A stretch of 64,000 bases of DNA from Roseomonas aeriglobus. GTDB taxonomy: Bacteria > Pseudomonadota > Alphaproteobacteria > Sphingomonadales > Sphingomonadaceae. The stretch spans positions 3,283,001-3,347,000 of the forward strand of contig JAFHKN010000002.1 of the NCBI GenBank assembly GCA_016937575.1, read 5' to 3'. The position numbers and the translations under genes were made by a program. This document shows positions 35,256 to 43,093 of this stretch, one piece after another. Each line of letters starts with the position of its first letter. Positions within the stretch are counted from its first letter, which is position 1. The notes below the pieces were generated by a model. That model was given only the letters and a program-made list of their open reading frames with translations. It had not been told where the DNA came from and did no database searches.

Positions 35256-36483
35256 AGCGCATCCGCAGTGTCCGTTGCCGCGCCTCCCCGGTAAGCCACG
35301 GGGTGACGAGGTCGGCGACGCGCTCGACCACCGGAACGACGACGGCATTGCCGAACTGCTTGTAGGCCTGTGTGTCGGAGACGGGTATTTTGAAATCGCT
35401 GCCGTCCGGCTCGTCGAAGCCCATGAGCCGGGCGCATTCACGGGGTGTGAGCCGCCGCGGCGGTTTGCGGCCGGGCTGGCGGACGAGGATTTCCGATCCG
35501 TCCTTGTAGTAGCGGGCGGACAGGGTACGGGCGACGTCGGTCGGACCGACGAGGCCGAAGCCGAAGCCGTTGCCGCGCTCGCGGTGTTTCTCTGCATAGC
35601 CCTGCAGATAGGACCAGAGATGTTCAGTCAGAGTGTAGCGGGATGACACCTTCGCCAGCGGTCCTTCGGTAAAATGCGAGTCCGCCGTCTCGCTGCCGTC
35701 GCCGGGGTGCAATATCGAGCCGAGACGCGGGCCACGGTCGATCGCGGGAAGCTCGAGATCGTCGAAGCTGAAATCGGTGTCCTCGCGGAAGCCGACAATG
35801 AAGATGCGCTCGCGATGCTGGGGAACAAGCGAGCGGGCGTTGATGACCTTCGCCTTGACGCGGTACTTCAGCTCCTCCTGCAGCGTGTGATGGATGATCC
35901 GGAAGGTCCGGCCACCATCATGACTGACGAGGTTCTTCACATTCTCCAGCACGAATGCCCGCGGTCTGCGCTCCTCGATGATCCGGGCAACGTCAAAGAA
36001 CAGCGTACCTTGCGCGTCGCAGCGGAACCCGTGCGGTCTCCCGAGCGCGTTTTTCTTCGATACGCCCGCGAGCGAGAAGGGCTGGCAAGGAAACCCCGCG
36101 AGCAGGAGGTCATGATCCGGAATGTCCGACGCCGAGACCTCCCGGATGTCGCCGGCGATTTCATGATCGTCGTCGGGATAGTTGGCCCGATAGGTTTTCT
36201 GGCTATAGGCATCCCATTCGCTGGTGAAGACGCACTCGCCGCCCGCTTTCTCGAAACCGCGACGCAGGCCTCCGATACCCGCAAACAGATCGACGAACGT
36301 GAAAGCCGCGCTGCGACGCTCGTTCTTCCGGACTTTTGTCCGCAACAGCTCGATGATGCCGGGCCGGGGCAGTGCGCGCCCCGACTCCCAACGATAGACC
36401 GTACTTTCCGCATAACCCGTCAGGGCGATCGCCTCGGCAATGGACAGACCCGCGCGCTCGCGAAGTTCTCTGAATTCGGTCAT
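35248..36483 (-). CDS. dcm: DNA cytosine-C5 methyltransferase, Dcm/EcoRII type, with N-terminal HTH
   Basis: A 411-aa enzyme. Residues 1-52 form an XRE-type helix-turn-helix (AGLSIAEAIALTGYAESTVYRW in outline). Then come motif I FAGIGG (67-72), motif IV with catalytic cysteine GFPCQPFS (C133), motif VI ENV (180-182), motif VIII near QHRERIFIVGF, and motif X YKQFGNAV. Together with vsr and an EcoRII homologue, CCWGG is the probable target. The HTH suggests it also represses its own operon, as in SsoII/EcoRII-type methylases. First gene of the defence operon. Confidence 0.93.
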   Translation of the reverse strand: MTEFRELRERAGLSIAEAIALTGYAESTVYRWESGRALPRPGIIELLRTKVRKNERRSAAFTFVDLFAGIGGLRRGFEKAGGECVFTSEWDAYSQKTYRANYPDDDHEIAGDIREVSASDIPDHDLLLAGFPCQPFSLAGVSKKNALGRPHGFRCDAQGTLFFDVARIIEERRPRAFVLENVKNLVSHDGGRTFRIIHHTLQEELKYRVKAKVINARSLVPQHRERIFIVGFREDTDFSFDDLELPAIDRGPRLGSILHPGDGSETADSHFTEGPLAKVSSRYTLTEHLWSYLQGYAEKHRERGNGFGFGLVGPTDVARTLSARYYKDGSEILVRQPGRKPPRRLTPRECARLMGFDEPDGSDFKIPVSDTQAYKQFGNAVVVPVVERVADLVTPWLTGEARQRTLRMRFG

Positions 36484-36503
36484 GCTGGCCTCCGACCCTG
36501 GGA

Positions 36504-36531
36504 ATTATTCTGTCATATTGACGGAAACCAA
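36504..36531 (-). promoter_or_regulatory. Promoter with embedded operator for the dcm operon
   Basis: Reading the minus strand, a -35-like TTGGTT (36526-36531) and a -10-like AATAAT (36504-36509) are 16 bases apart. Between them lies the inverted repeat GTCA-TAT-TGAC (36512-36522). This is a textbook place for a repressor site, and the dcm product carries the needed HTH. A CCTGG site lies about 5 bases further downstream. Confidence 0.5.
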
Positions 36532-36611
36532 CCCCATCAACAAGAACAAAACATGATCTTCACGATAAAAGGCGCGTAGCGTCGCAGTGATGCCCGACAG
36601 ACTAAGAAATT

Positions 36612-38576
36612 TCAGGATATCTCCGGTCCGCCCCGCGCTCGCCCAAACCGCCAACTCACCCCGTCCGATCGCATCAGGCCGCTGACCTTGCTGCCGAGCC
36701 GCCGTTCGAGCACCGGCCGCCACGGCACGAGCGTAAATTCCCGCGACTGTTCGACGAGCGCGAACCGGCCGCCGGCGAAATCGACGCGCCGGGTCAGCCG
36801 ACCCTCGACGCCGCCGCCGGTCCGCGCTTCGACGAACGCCTTGCCCAACTCCACGGCAAGCTGTTCACCCGCACCGAGCAACTCCCGGCGCTGAAGCAGC
36901 AGGAGAGCGTTTGCGCGAAGGCGAAACGTTCCCCGGTCCGCATCGGCGAGTTGCTGCTCGACCAGCCACTGTCGGCGCGCGTCCAGCGCTGACCGCGCCT
37001 CACGTCCGAAGCCTGCATCGCGCATCGGCAGCGGTGACGCAGCGCCAATTTCCCGGTCGAGCCACGTCGCAGCGTCGGCCGTTCCCAGCCGGGCGAGCGG
37101 CAGTGACGATAGGGTCTCGATCGTCACAGGCTGGTCGCGAAGACCGCGCACTTCGTAAGCGGCCACCCGGTCAAGATGGTCTTTTGCGATCGACCAGGTC
37201 CCGTCGGCATCGCGCTCGACGCCGACGCCCGCGCGCCGCATCGCTTCCAGGCGGCGAACATGGGCCTCGGCGAAGCCCTGCGTGGCGCTGGCATCGTGGC
37301 GTAGGTGACCGTCAACCGAATAGCGGCCGCCATTGGCGGCGGCGACCTCGACCACCGTCCGGTCGGCGTCGCGAACGCCGACGCTCCGGGGTGCGGCCCG
37401 GACGATCGATCCCTCAGGCGTGGCCTCGACCTTATCTCCGCGCCCGATGTCGAGGTAATGGACGCGGCCATCGACACCGTCGACGATCAGATAGTGACGG
37501 TCGCGCTGCTCGTCCGAGAATCCCCGATGGATGACGCGCCCGACGATCGGCTGATCGAGCCGCTCGTGGATGCGCCGGTCTACCCCGGCGCGGTCGAGCT
37601 TCCGCGCGGTCAGCTCGCGCTGCATGGTCCTGATGATGTCCCCGCGCTCGCCCATCTGGCGCAGCGTGTCTTCGATGCCATCGTCGAGGCGCCACCGCCC
37701 GTGCCCGAGATCTTCCGCCAGACCCATCGCGCCAAGCTTGCGCAAGCGGCCCGCCGTGACGGACTGCTGAAACGGGTCGTTGCTGGCCGCAGTGACCACG
37801 CGCTCTGCGTCCATGCGACGGAGCAGACGACGGTCGATCGCGGTCAGCCGCTCCTGCTCGACATCGTGGCGCAGCCTTTCCTGGATTTCGCGGTCGGTCC
37901 GCGGCCCCAGGTCGAGCGTCGCCAGCTCGGCCGCGCGCTCGCGGAAACCATGCGCGATATATTCGCGGGCGATGATCAGATTCTCGCCGCGATCGTCGAC
38001 GCCGCGCAGCATGATGTGGGTGTGGGGCTGGTCGGTATTGAAGTGATCGACCGCGACCCAGTCGAGCTTCGTGCCGAGATCATGCTCGGCCTGGGTCATC
38101 AGCCGGCGCACATAGGGCTTGAGGTCGGCATACTCCGCACCGTCCTCGGCCGACACGATGAAGCGGAACTGGTGCCGGTCGCCGTCGCAGCGCTCAAGGA
38201 ACGCCTTGCCGTCGGCCTGATCGACCTCCCGCCCGTAGAGCTCGCCCGGCGCGCCGTCTCGCGTCACCCCGTCGCGCTGGATGTAGCGCAGATGCGCGCG
38301 GGCACCGGGCAGACCCTTCGAGCCCAGCCGCACGAGCCTGGTCTTCACGATCGCGCGACGGGCGCGCAGGCCGGTAAAGCGATCGCGGCTGGACAGCAGC
38401 CTGCCGATGCTCGCGCCGCGACCGATCCGGCTGCCGTCGAAGCGACGGCGGACGATGCCTGTCTTGGCCCCGGCGAGCCGTGCGGCGACGACGATGCGGC
38501 TCCCGTAGCGCAGCACCTTCTTGCCGTCCTTGCCTTTGGTGCGGCCGAGCTTGGGCGTGAACTCGTCATCATCCAT
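36612..38576 (-). CDS. Relaxase/mobilisation nuclease (DUF3363, VirD2-like)
   Basis: A 654-aa relaxase. The N-terminal region is very basic. The metal-binding three-histidine motif is VDHFNTDQPHTHIML near residues 176-190, preceded by RFIVSAEDG, and the rest is the DUF3363 region typical of alphaproteobacterial conjugative islands. It should nick oriT, bond to the 5' end through a tyrosine and be moved by TraG. The upstream region is rich in repeats and may be oriT. No strong Shine-Dalgarno precedes the ATG at 38576. Confidence 0.92.
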   Translation of the reverse strand: MDDDEFTPKLGRTKGKDGKKVLRYGSRIVVAARLAGAKTGIVRRRFDGSRIGRGASIGRLLSSRDRFTGLRARRAIVKTRLVRLGSKGLPGARAHLRYIQRDGVTRDGAPGELYGREVDQADGKAFLERCDGDRHQFRFIVSAEDGAEYADLKPYVRRLMTQAEHDLGTKLDWVAVDHFNTDQPHTHIMLRGVDDRGENLIIAREYIAHGFRERAAELATLDLGPRTDREIQERLRHDVEQERLTAIDRRLLRRMDAERVVTAASNDPFQQSVTAGRLRKLGAMGLAEDLGHGRWRLDDGIEDTLRQMGERGDIIRTMQRELTARKLDRAGVDRRIHERLDQPIVGRVIHRGFSDEQRDRHYLIVDGVDGRVHYLDIGRGDKVEATPEGSIVRAAPRSVGVRDADRTVVEVAAANGGRYSVDGHLRHDASATQGFAEAHVRRLEAMRRAGVGVERDADGTWSIAKDHLDRVAAYEVRGLRDQPVTIETLSSLPLARLGTADAATWLDREIGAASPLPMRDAGFGREARSALDARRQWLVEQQLADADRGTFRLRANALLLLQRRELLGAGEQLAVELGKAFVEARTGGGVEGRLTRRVDFAGGRFALVEQSREFTLVPWRPVLERRLGSKVSGLMRSDGVSWRFGRARGGPEIS

Positions 38577-38579
38577 AGC

Positions 38580-38707
38580 GAGTCTCGCGATTTCGGAAGA
38601 GAAGTACCGGTTTTCGGAAGTTTTCTTCCGAGGAGTCTCGCACCCTCAATTGCTTGTCTCGCGAAAATACGATGTGCAGACAATCACTTGAGCAGGGTCG
38701 CGAGACA
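38580..38707. repeat. Repeat cluster upstream of the relaxase, candidate oriT
   Basis: Three direct copies of GTCTCGC (in 38580-38590, 38633-38641 and 38655-38664) are joined by a perfect inverted repeat, TGTCTCGCGA at 38655-38664 and TCGCGAGACA at 38698-38707. In between lies a 7-bp hairpin TCGGAAG-TTTT-CTTCCGA at 38614-38631. Such clusters directly before the relaxase gene are typical of oriT. I could not identify a nic site. Confidence 0.5.
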
Positions 38708-38818
38708 CTGCCTTTATCTTGTTTTCCCTTCTCCCCTTCTTCCTCACCCTTCTGGCTCAAAAAAGGGGGAGAAGCAGCGCCGGTCCGACGCCGCCTCTCC
38801 CCGTCGATCCATGCGCAA

Positions 38819-39178
38819 TCAGTGCGCATCGACCATCGCTTCGTGCGCCGATCTGCGGGACCGGCAGAAGCGCTTTCGTATCGTCCCGTGCGCCATTCCG
38901 TCGCCATCCACGAGCATCACGCTTGCGAACCAGCGACCGTCCAGCCGCCCGCAGATCGCTATCCGATCGAGTTCCAGATCATCGTCGTCGATGCTCTCGT
39001 AAGACCCCAGCCAACGCTCCTCGATCCGCGCATCCCAGAGAAAATCCGTCTCCTCCGCTTCGAGAAAGCGATGCGCCAATGCCTCCCCTGCACCGCGTCC
39101 AAATTCGATTTCCAAACCCGCCATCAGCATCGCCATCACGCGATCCGACGCCGTTCCGATGTTCTGATACATGCCCAT
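38819..39178 (-). CDS. Hypothetical protein of the conjugation backbone, 119 aa
   Basis: A small acidic protein (MGMYQNIGTASDRVMAMLMAG, then ARIEERWLGSYESIDDDDLELDRIAICGRL). No signal peptide or membrane segment and no family I can name. The start at 39178 is supported by GGAGG five bases upstream. Its place between relaxase and lytic transglycosylase suggests an accessory role in transfer or maintenance. The 232 bases upstream to 39410 hold no gene and are GC-rich with hairpin potential. Confidence 0.6.
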   Translation of the reverse strand: MGMYQNIGTASDRVMAMLMAGLEIEFGRGAGEALAHRFLEAEETDFLWDARIEERWLGSYESIDDDDLELDRIAICGRLDGRWFASVMLVDGDGMAHGTIRKRFCRSRRSAHEAMVDAH

Positions 39179-39410
39179 GATGACCTCCAACGCTTGCGTC
39201 CTCACCATCGAGAACGGCGTTTGAGGGACGGGTGGCGGAGCGGCTGTCAGGGCCGCGGAGCGAAGCGCAGCGCCGCGAAGCGGACGTGGGGGGAACCGAT
39301 TTGCGCAGCAAATTGGGGGGCACCCGCGGGCCTTGATAGCCGCTTCGCCAGCCGTCATGCTGGGTCTATCGAGACGAGCCTCCAACCTCTCGGTCGTGCG
39401 CAACCTCACC

Positions 39411-40019
39411 TCATTGACCATCACGCCGCACCGCGAAAAGCGTCGCCGATGATGGCTTGGACGGGGGCAATTCCGGCTGTGAAGAGGCGTGGTATCGCAC
39501 GACGAAAAGGGTCTCGCGCGGTGTCTCGATCGGTGTGGCGGGAGCGATACTGGCCGCGCCGCCGACGCTCTGCAGATAGGCGATGGTCTCGGCAGGCAAG
39601 GTGCGATCGCCCGCGAGATGGGCAGCATATCGGCCCGGCCCTGCATTGTAGGCCGCGAACAGGCCGGGGTAGCCGAAGCGATCATACATCAATCGCAGAT
39701 AGAAGGTGCCGGCCAGGATGTTGTCGCGCGGATCGTCTGGATCGGCGCCGAGACCGAGCCGCTGTCGCATCGCCGCCCACGTCGCGGGCATGAGCTGCAT
39801 CAGGCCCATCGCCCCGGCGCGGCTACGGATCGGGCGGCCATCGAGCGTGGTCCGGCCGCGACTCTCGGCCTGCATCACCCGCTCGATCCAGGCGGTCGGC
39901 ACGCCGAACCGCAGCGAGGCTTCGGTGATGTAGGGCCGCCAGTCGGCCACCGATTCCGCGCGGGCTGGCACTGCGACGGACAGCACCAGCGCGGTGGCTG
40001 CGAGCCTCAGCGGCGCCAT
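39411..40019 (-). CDS. Lytic transglycosylase (VirB1-like)
   Basis: A 202-aa secreted protein with a signal peptide (MAPLRLAATALVLSVAVPARAES) and an SLT domain: WIERVMQAESRG with the catalytic glutamate, AMGLMQLMPATW and FAAYNAGPGRY. It opens the peptidoglycan for assembly of the T4SS. The gene start overlaps the end of traF by 13 bases, so the pair is co-translated. Confidence 0.92.
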   Translation of the reverse strand: MAPLRLAATALVLSVAVPARAESVADWRPYITEASLRFGVPTAWIERVMQAESRGRTTLDGRPIRSRAGAMGLMQLMPATWAAMRQRLGLGADPDDPRDNILAGTFYLRLMYDRFGYPGLFAAYNAGPGRYAAHLAGDRTLPAETIAYLQSVGGAASIAPATPIETPRETLFVVRYHASSQPELPPSKPSSATLFAVRRDGQ

Positions 40020-40588
40020 AGCAAACGTGCCTTTCCGATGACATCGCGGCCCTCGGTCGCCCCGAAATAGCGCCCGTCGAACGAGGCCGGATTGTCCATG
40101 AGCACAAAGAGTTGACCGCCCCGAAGGCGGGTGCAGCCCGACCATGCCGGCATCGGTCGGCCCTGGCCGTCCGCGACGCGGCGTTCTGCCGTCCAGCGTC
40201 CGTTGACGAAGATCTCCTGCCCGAGGGCACAGATTTCGTCGCCGGCGATGGCCGTCACCCGCTTGACCAGTGGCACGTTCATCGGGAGGTAGCGGCGTTC
40301 CGCGGCGAGCCGACGAAAGGGCTCGGGGACGCGCGCGATAACCATGTCGCCGGGATCGACGGCGGCGCCGGGCGATACCCCATAGAGACCGACGGGCGCG
40401 CTGGCGCTGGCGTTCCAGACGAGGCGCGGCGCGGGCGGCAGGGCGGCGCTCGCGAGCAGAATGACGATTCCGCCTCCGGTGATCGCGCTACGCTTGCGGA
40501 GCTTCGAGCGACGTATCTTGTCGGCGCGTAGCGCGTCACCCCAGGCGAGGGGCGGGGTGTCGCCAGCTCGGTTGCGGCGGCCCGTCAC
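40007..40588 (-). CDS. traF: Conjugal transfer peptidase TraF (S26 signal peptidase family)
   Basis: A 193-aa protein with one N-terminal membrane helix (AITGGGIVILLASAALPP) followed by the S26 core: SASAPVGLYGV with the catalytic serine and PLVKRVTAIAGD with the lysine, then GGQLFVLMDNPASFDGRYFG. In RP4 the homologue cleaves and cyclises the TrbC pilin. The start is a GTG at 40588 overlapping the upstream stop as GTGA. Confidence 0.92.
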   Translation of the reverse strand: MTGRRNRAGDTPPLAWGDALRADKIRRSKLRKRSAITGGGIVILLASAALPPAPRLVWNASASAPVGLYGVSPGAAVDPGDMVIARVPEPFRRLAAERRYLPMNVPLVKRVTAIAGDEICALGQEIFVNGRWTAERRVADGQGRPMPAWSGCTRLRGGQLFVLMDNPASFDGRYFGATEGRDVIGKARLLWRR

Positions 40589-40815
40589 TGCACGATCTCG
40601 CGTGCGGCCCGCTCGCCAGACCAAGCGTCTAGGTCGTCGATATGATATTGGACGAAGCGGCTGTGACGCCGGAAGACCGGTCCCTTGCCGGCCCGGCGGA
40701 GACGCTTCAGGAGCCGGGTCGATATCTTGAGATAGGCGGCGGCCTGGTCGGTATTGAGGAAGGGCGAGCCGCGCTTGGCGCGGCTGGCCCGGGCGATGTC
40801 GTCGTCGGTATCCAT
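40585..40815 (-). CDS. Helix-turn-helix (HTH_17/excisionase-like) protein
   Basis: A 76-aa protein with FLNTDQAAAYLKISTRLLKRLRRAG and FVQYHIDDLDAW, the pattern of excisionase-type helix-turn-helix proteins encoded just before traF in this class of element. Start could be 40815 or the ATG at 40827. The 275 bases upstream (to 41090) hold no gene. Confidence 0.8.
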   Translation of the reverse strand: MDTDDDIARASRAKRGSPFLNTDQAAAYLKISTRLLKRLRRAGKGPVFRRHSRFVQYHIDDLDAWSGERAAREIVQ

Positions 40816-41090
40816 GGGGGTCGGCATCCTTCGGCGGATCGCAACCGTGCGATCACGGCACCGGGGATGCCGCCGGGAACACCGGGCGGGCAGTGTCGAA
40901 AGCCGAAGGGCGATTTTCGACACACCCGCAGTGGGAGCGGTGCGGGTTAGGCCGGGTGGCACGGGTCCGAAGCCCCATGCGACGGAAAGCGGACCGAACA
41001 GACGCCCCCGCCTGCAAGGTCCCTCGCGAGCTATGGCAAATCCGGCTCACCGCTCGAACCCCGCGCGCCGAAGCGCGCGGGGCACCGTGT

Positions 41091-41390
41091 TCAGCGCGAC
41101 CAGATGAGCTTGTGCTCGCCATTGTCGCCCTGCGTCAGGGTGGCGTAGATGGGCACCGGGAAGGACGGATCGTCGAGCTTGAGGCTCAGATATTCCGCGC
41201 CGGTGTCGCGCGCCGCCTTGGTCCAGCCTGCGCCGAACTCGACGCCGCCGGCACTCACGCGATGGTCCGGGGCCTTCTCGTTCTCGCGGTCGACGGGCCG
41301 GATGCTGGCCTTGACGCGCAGCGTCAGGGTCCGGATTTCGCCGTTGTAGACGCCGCCTTCACCGCGGGTGAAAGTGCCGATCTGTGCCAT
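41091..41390 (-). CDS. DUF736 family protein
   Basis: A 99-aa protein with the full DUF736 pattern: MAQIGTFTRGEGGVYNGEIRTL, then GAGWTKAARDTGAEYLSLKLDDP and a C-terminal HKLIWSR. DUF736 genes mark the maintenance block of alphaproteobacterial conjugative elements; function unknown, possibly single-strand DNA or nucleic-acid related. It stands alone with its own leader. Confidence 0.92.
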   Translation of the reverse strand: MAQIGTFTRGEGGVYNGEIRTLTLRVKASIRPVDRENEKAPDHRVSAGGVEFGAGWTKAARDTGAEYLSLKLDDPSFPVPIYATLTQGDNGEHKLIWSR

Positions 41391-41771
41391 GATAACCTCC
41401 ATTCGATGTTCCGACGCCGCCCCATGCGGCCTCGATGCGGTTGTCAGGCCGCTGGTCGGACGGTGCGCACCGACAGGCCGAAGCGAAGCGGAGGACGGCC
41501 GGAAGCCGGGCTTCTTGCCTCGCGAGGAAGGCGCGGGCACCGCGCCGGGGAAGAAGGTCGGCGTGGCCGTTGCGCGCCAGAGGACGGACTGCGGCAGACC
41601 GCAATCGATCAAGGCCGCCGGGCTGCGGACGAACGGAATGGGGTGGTAAGGTCAGGCAGATCGTCGGCAATCGCGAAGGGGCGTCCGACCCCAAACGGTG
41701 GAAGCTGTCGCCCGACTTGGCCGTTGGCCTGCGTGCTCGGCGTCGCTAGACGATCGGACAGGGGGCATGTG
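41391..41771. other. GC-rich structured leader upstream of DUF736
   Basis: No gene is supported. The stretch is very GC-rich and full of short inverted repeats, for example the perfect palindrome CGGTGCGCACCG at 41461-41472 and GAAGC-CGG-GCTTC near 41503-41515. It resembles the leader upstream of ardC in character. Confidence 0.4.
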
Positions 41772-41987
41772 ATGACGGTACTGGATCAGGTTCGCGGGTT
41801 GATCGAACGGCTGTCGCCCGAGCCGATCTGCGACGACTGTATCAGCGAACGGCTCGGACTTTCCGTGCGCCAGCACGCCAATCACAAGGCGCGCGAACTG
41901 GCCGGCACGCGCGGTTTCGAGCGGCAAATCGGCTCGTGTGCTATCTGCGGCGCCACAAAGAAAGTGATCCGGGCAAAGGGGTCTTGA
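41772..41987 (+). CDS. Small zinc-ribbon-like protein, 71 aa
   Basis: ATG at 41772 opens a 71-aa frame with a CDDC pair near residue 20 (PICDDCISERLGLSVRQ) and a second CAIC pair near 57 (GSCAICGATKKVIRAKG). Two C-x2-C pairs separated by a helix suggest one zinc site, as in small DNA-binding or regulatory proteins. The upstream frame continues without similarity. Function unknown; one of few plus-strand genes in this block. Confidence 0.6.
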   Translation: MTVLDQVRGLIERLSPEPICDDCISERLGLSVRQHANHKARELAGTRGFERQIGSCAICGATKKVIRAKGS

Positions 41988-42035
41988 TCCATGACCTCAA
42001 GTCGGCGGGGCGGTCGTTGCTAGCCGTTTCCGTGA

Positions 42036-42926
42036 CTAGTCGGCTTCGTCGACCTCCGTGCCGACCGCTGTGACGCGAATGTCAAACGCCTGCACGAACG
42101 CGGCCATCGAAACAACGGCATCGATCCAGGAGCTCCGCGCGCGCGTATAGGCATCGCCAATCTCGCCGCCGAAGATCGCCTCGCGTGCCGATTGCCACAC
42201 GTCGAAATCGTCCGATCCTTCCTCGAGCACACGCTCAATGAGATTGGCCGTGGCCTTCACATGCTTGGTGAAAGGCAACCTCTCGCCGTCCGATCCGCCG
42301 CGCAGGATTGCTTCGAGCGAAGGGCCTTCGATATTTGCGGGCTCGGAATGGGCGATGCCGAAGTTGCCGGGGGCGGTGTAGGTAAAGCGCTGATGGCCCG
42401 TCAGCATTCCCGCGCTCGCAATGTTGCTGCTTGTCACGATGGCGCCGGCACGGGCAAGGTCGAACAGGTCACTGCTTTCCCAGAAGGCGGGTGCGGCATA
42501 GACAACAGCCGCGCGCCCGGCAGCTGCCGCCATGATCTTTTCCAGAAGCCCCTGCTGCTTCGGATCGATGCTGTAGCGATAGTAGGACGTGTTCCAGCTT
42601 GCCCATTCGGTTGCATTGCTGCGTTGGAGCCATTCGGGCCGCTTGTACTGAACGAAGAGATTAAGATTGAATGGCGGTAATCTCGCGTCGAGAGCACGGC
42701 CGAATTCATCAATCTCCGATGCGGTCATCCCGATGAAGTGTCGCCAACGGCGGACGCGGACAAACGGGAAGAATGCCCGATATTCGGGCAGCGGAAGAAA
42801 GAACGCGCCATCGAATCCGAGGATTCCCTCATCGCTCTGGTCCGGTGAAAACAGGACGTTGGTGAGCCGGGCCATCTCGGCCAGAAAATAGGTCTCGAAC
42901 GGCTTTTCCTTGAACTCGGCCCACAT
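42036..42926 (-). CDS. Hypothetical protein, 296 aa, cargo inside the maintenance block
   Basis: A soluble protein starting MWAEFKEKPFETYFLAEM. It has aromatic-rich segments (FFLPLPEYRAFFPFVRVRRWRHF and NLNLFVQYKRPEWLQ in outline) and a lone AGRAAVVYAAPAFWESSDLF region. The phrase QYKRPE and the overall layout faintly recall PD-(D/E)xK nucleases or DNA-end sensors, but no catalytic set can be assigned. It interrupts an otherwise conserved gene order (DUF736 to parB), so it is likely acquired cargo, possibly defence. Start 42926 was chosen on the ribosome binding site-like GGGGG eight bases upstream. Confidence 0.6.
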   Translation of the reverse strand: MWAEFKEKPFETYFLAEMARLTNVLFSPDQSDEGILGFDGAFFLPLPEYRAFFPFVRVRRWRHFIGMTASEIDEFGRALDARLPPFNLNLFVQYKRPEWLQRSNATEWASWNTSYYRYSIDPKQQGLLEKIMAAAAGRAAVVYAAPAFWESSDLFDLARAGAIVTSSNIASAGMLTGHQRFTYTAPGNFGIAHSEPANIEGPSLEAILRGGSDGERLPFTKHVKATANLIERVLEEGSDDFDVWQSAREAIFGGEIGDAYTRARSSWIDAVVSMAAFVQAFDIRVTAVGTEVDEAD

Positions 42927-43093
42927 TTCAGATGCCCCCTGGCTCTGGCATAGCCGGGCACGGCCGACTTTGCGAACCACGTCAGCATCAACGAGATTGA
43001 AAAAAACCGCGCGCCGACCCCGGAACGGCGGAGGCGCGCGGCCGATTTTTCGGGGTCCTAAGGGCGGGCGGGGTCACCCCCGCCCGCCATCCA

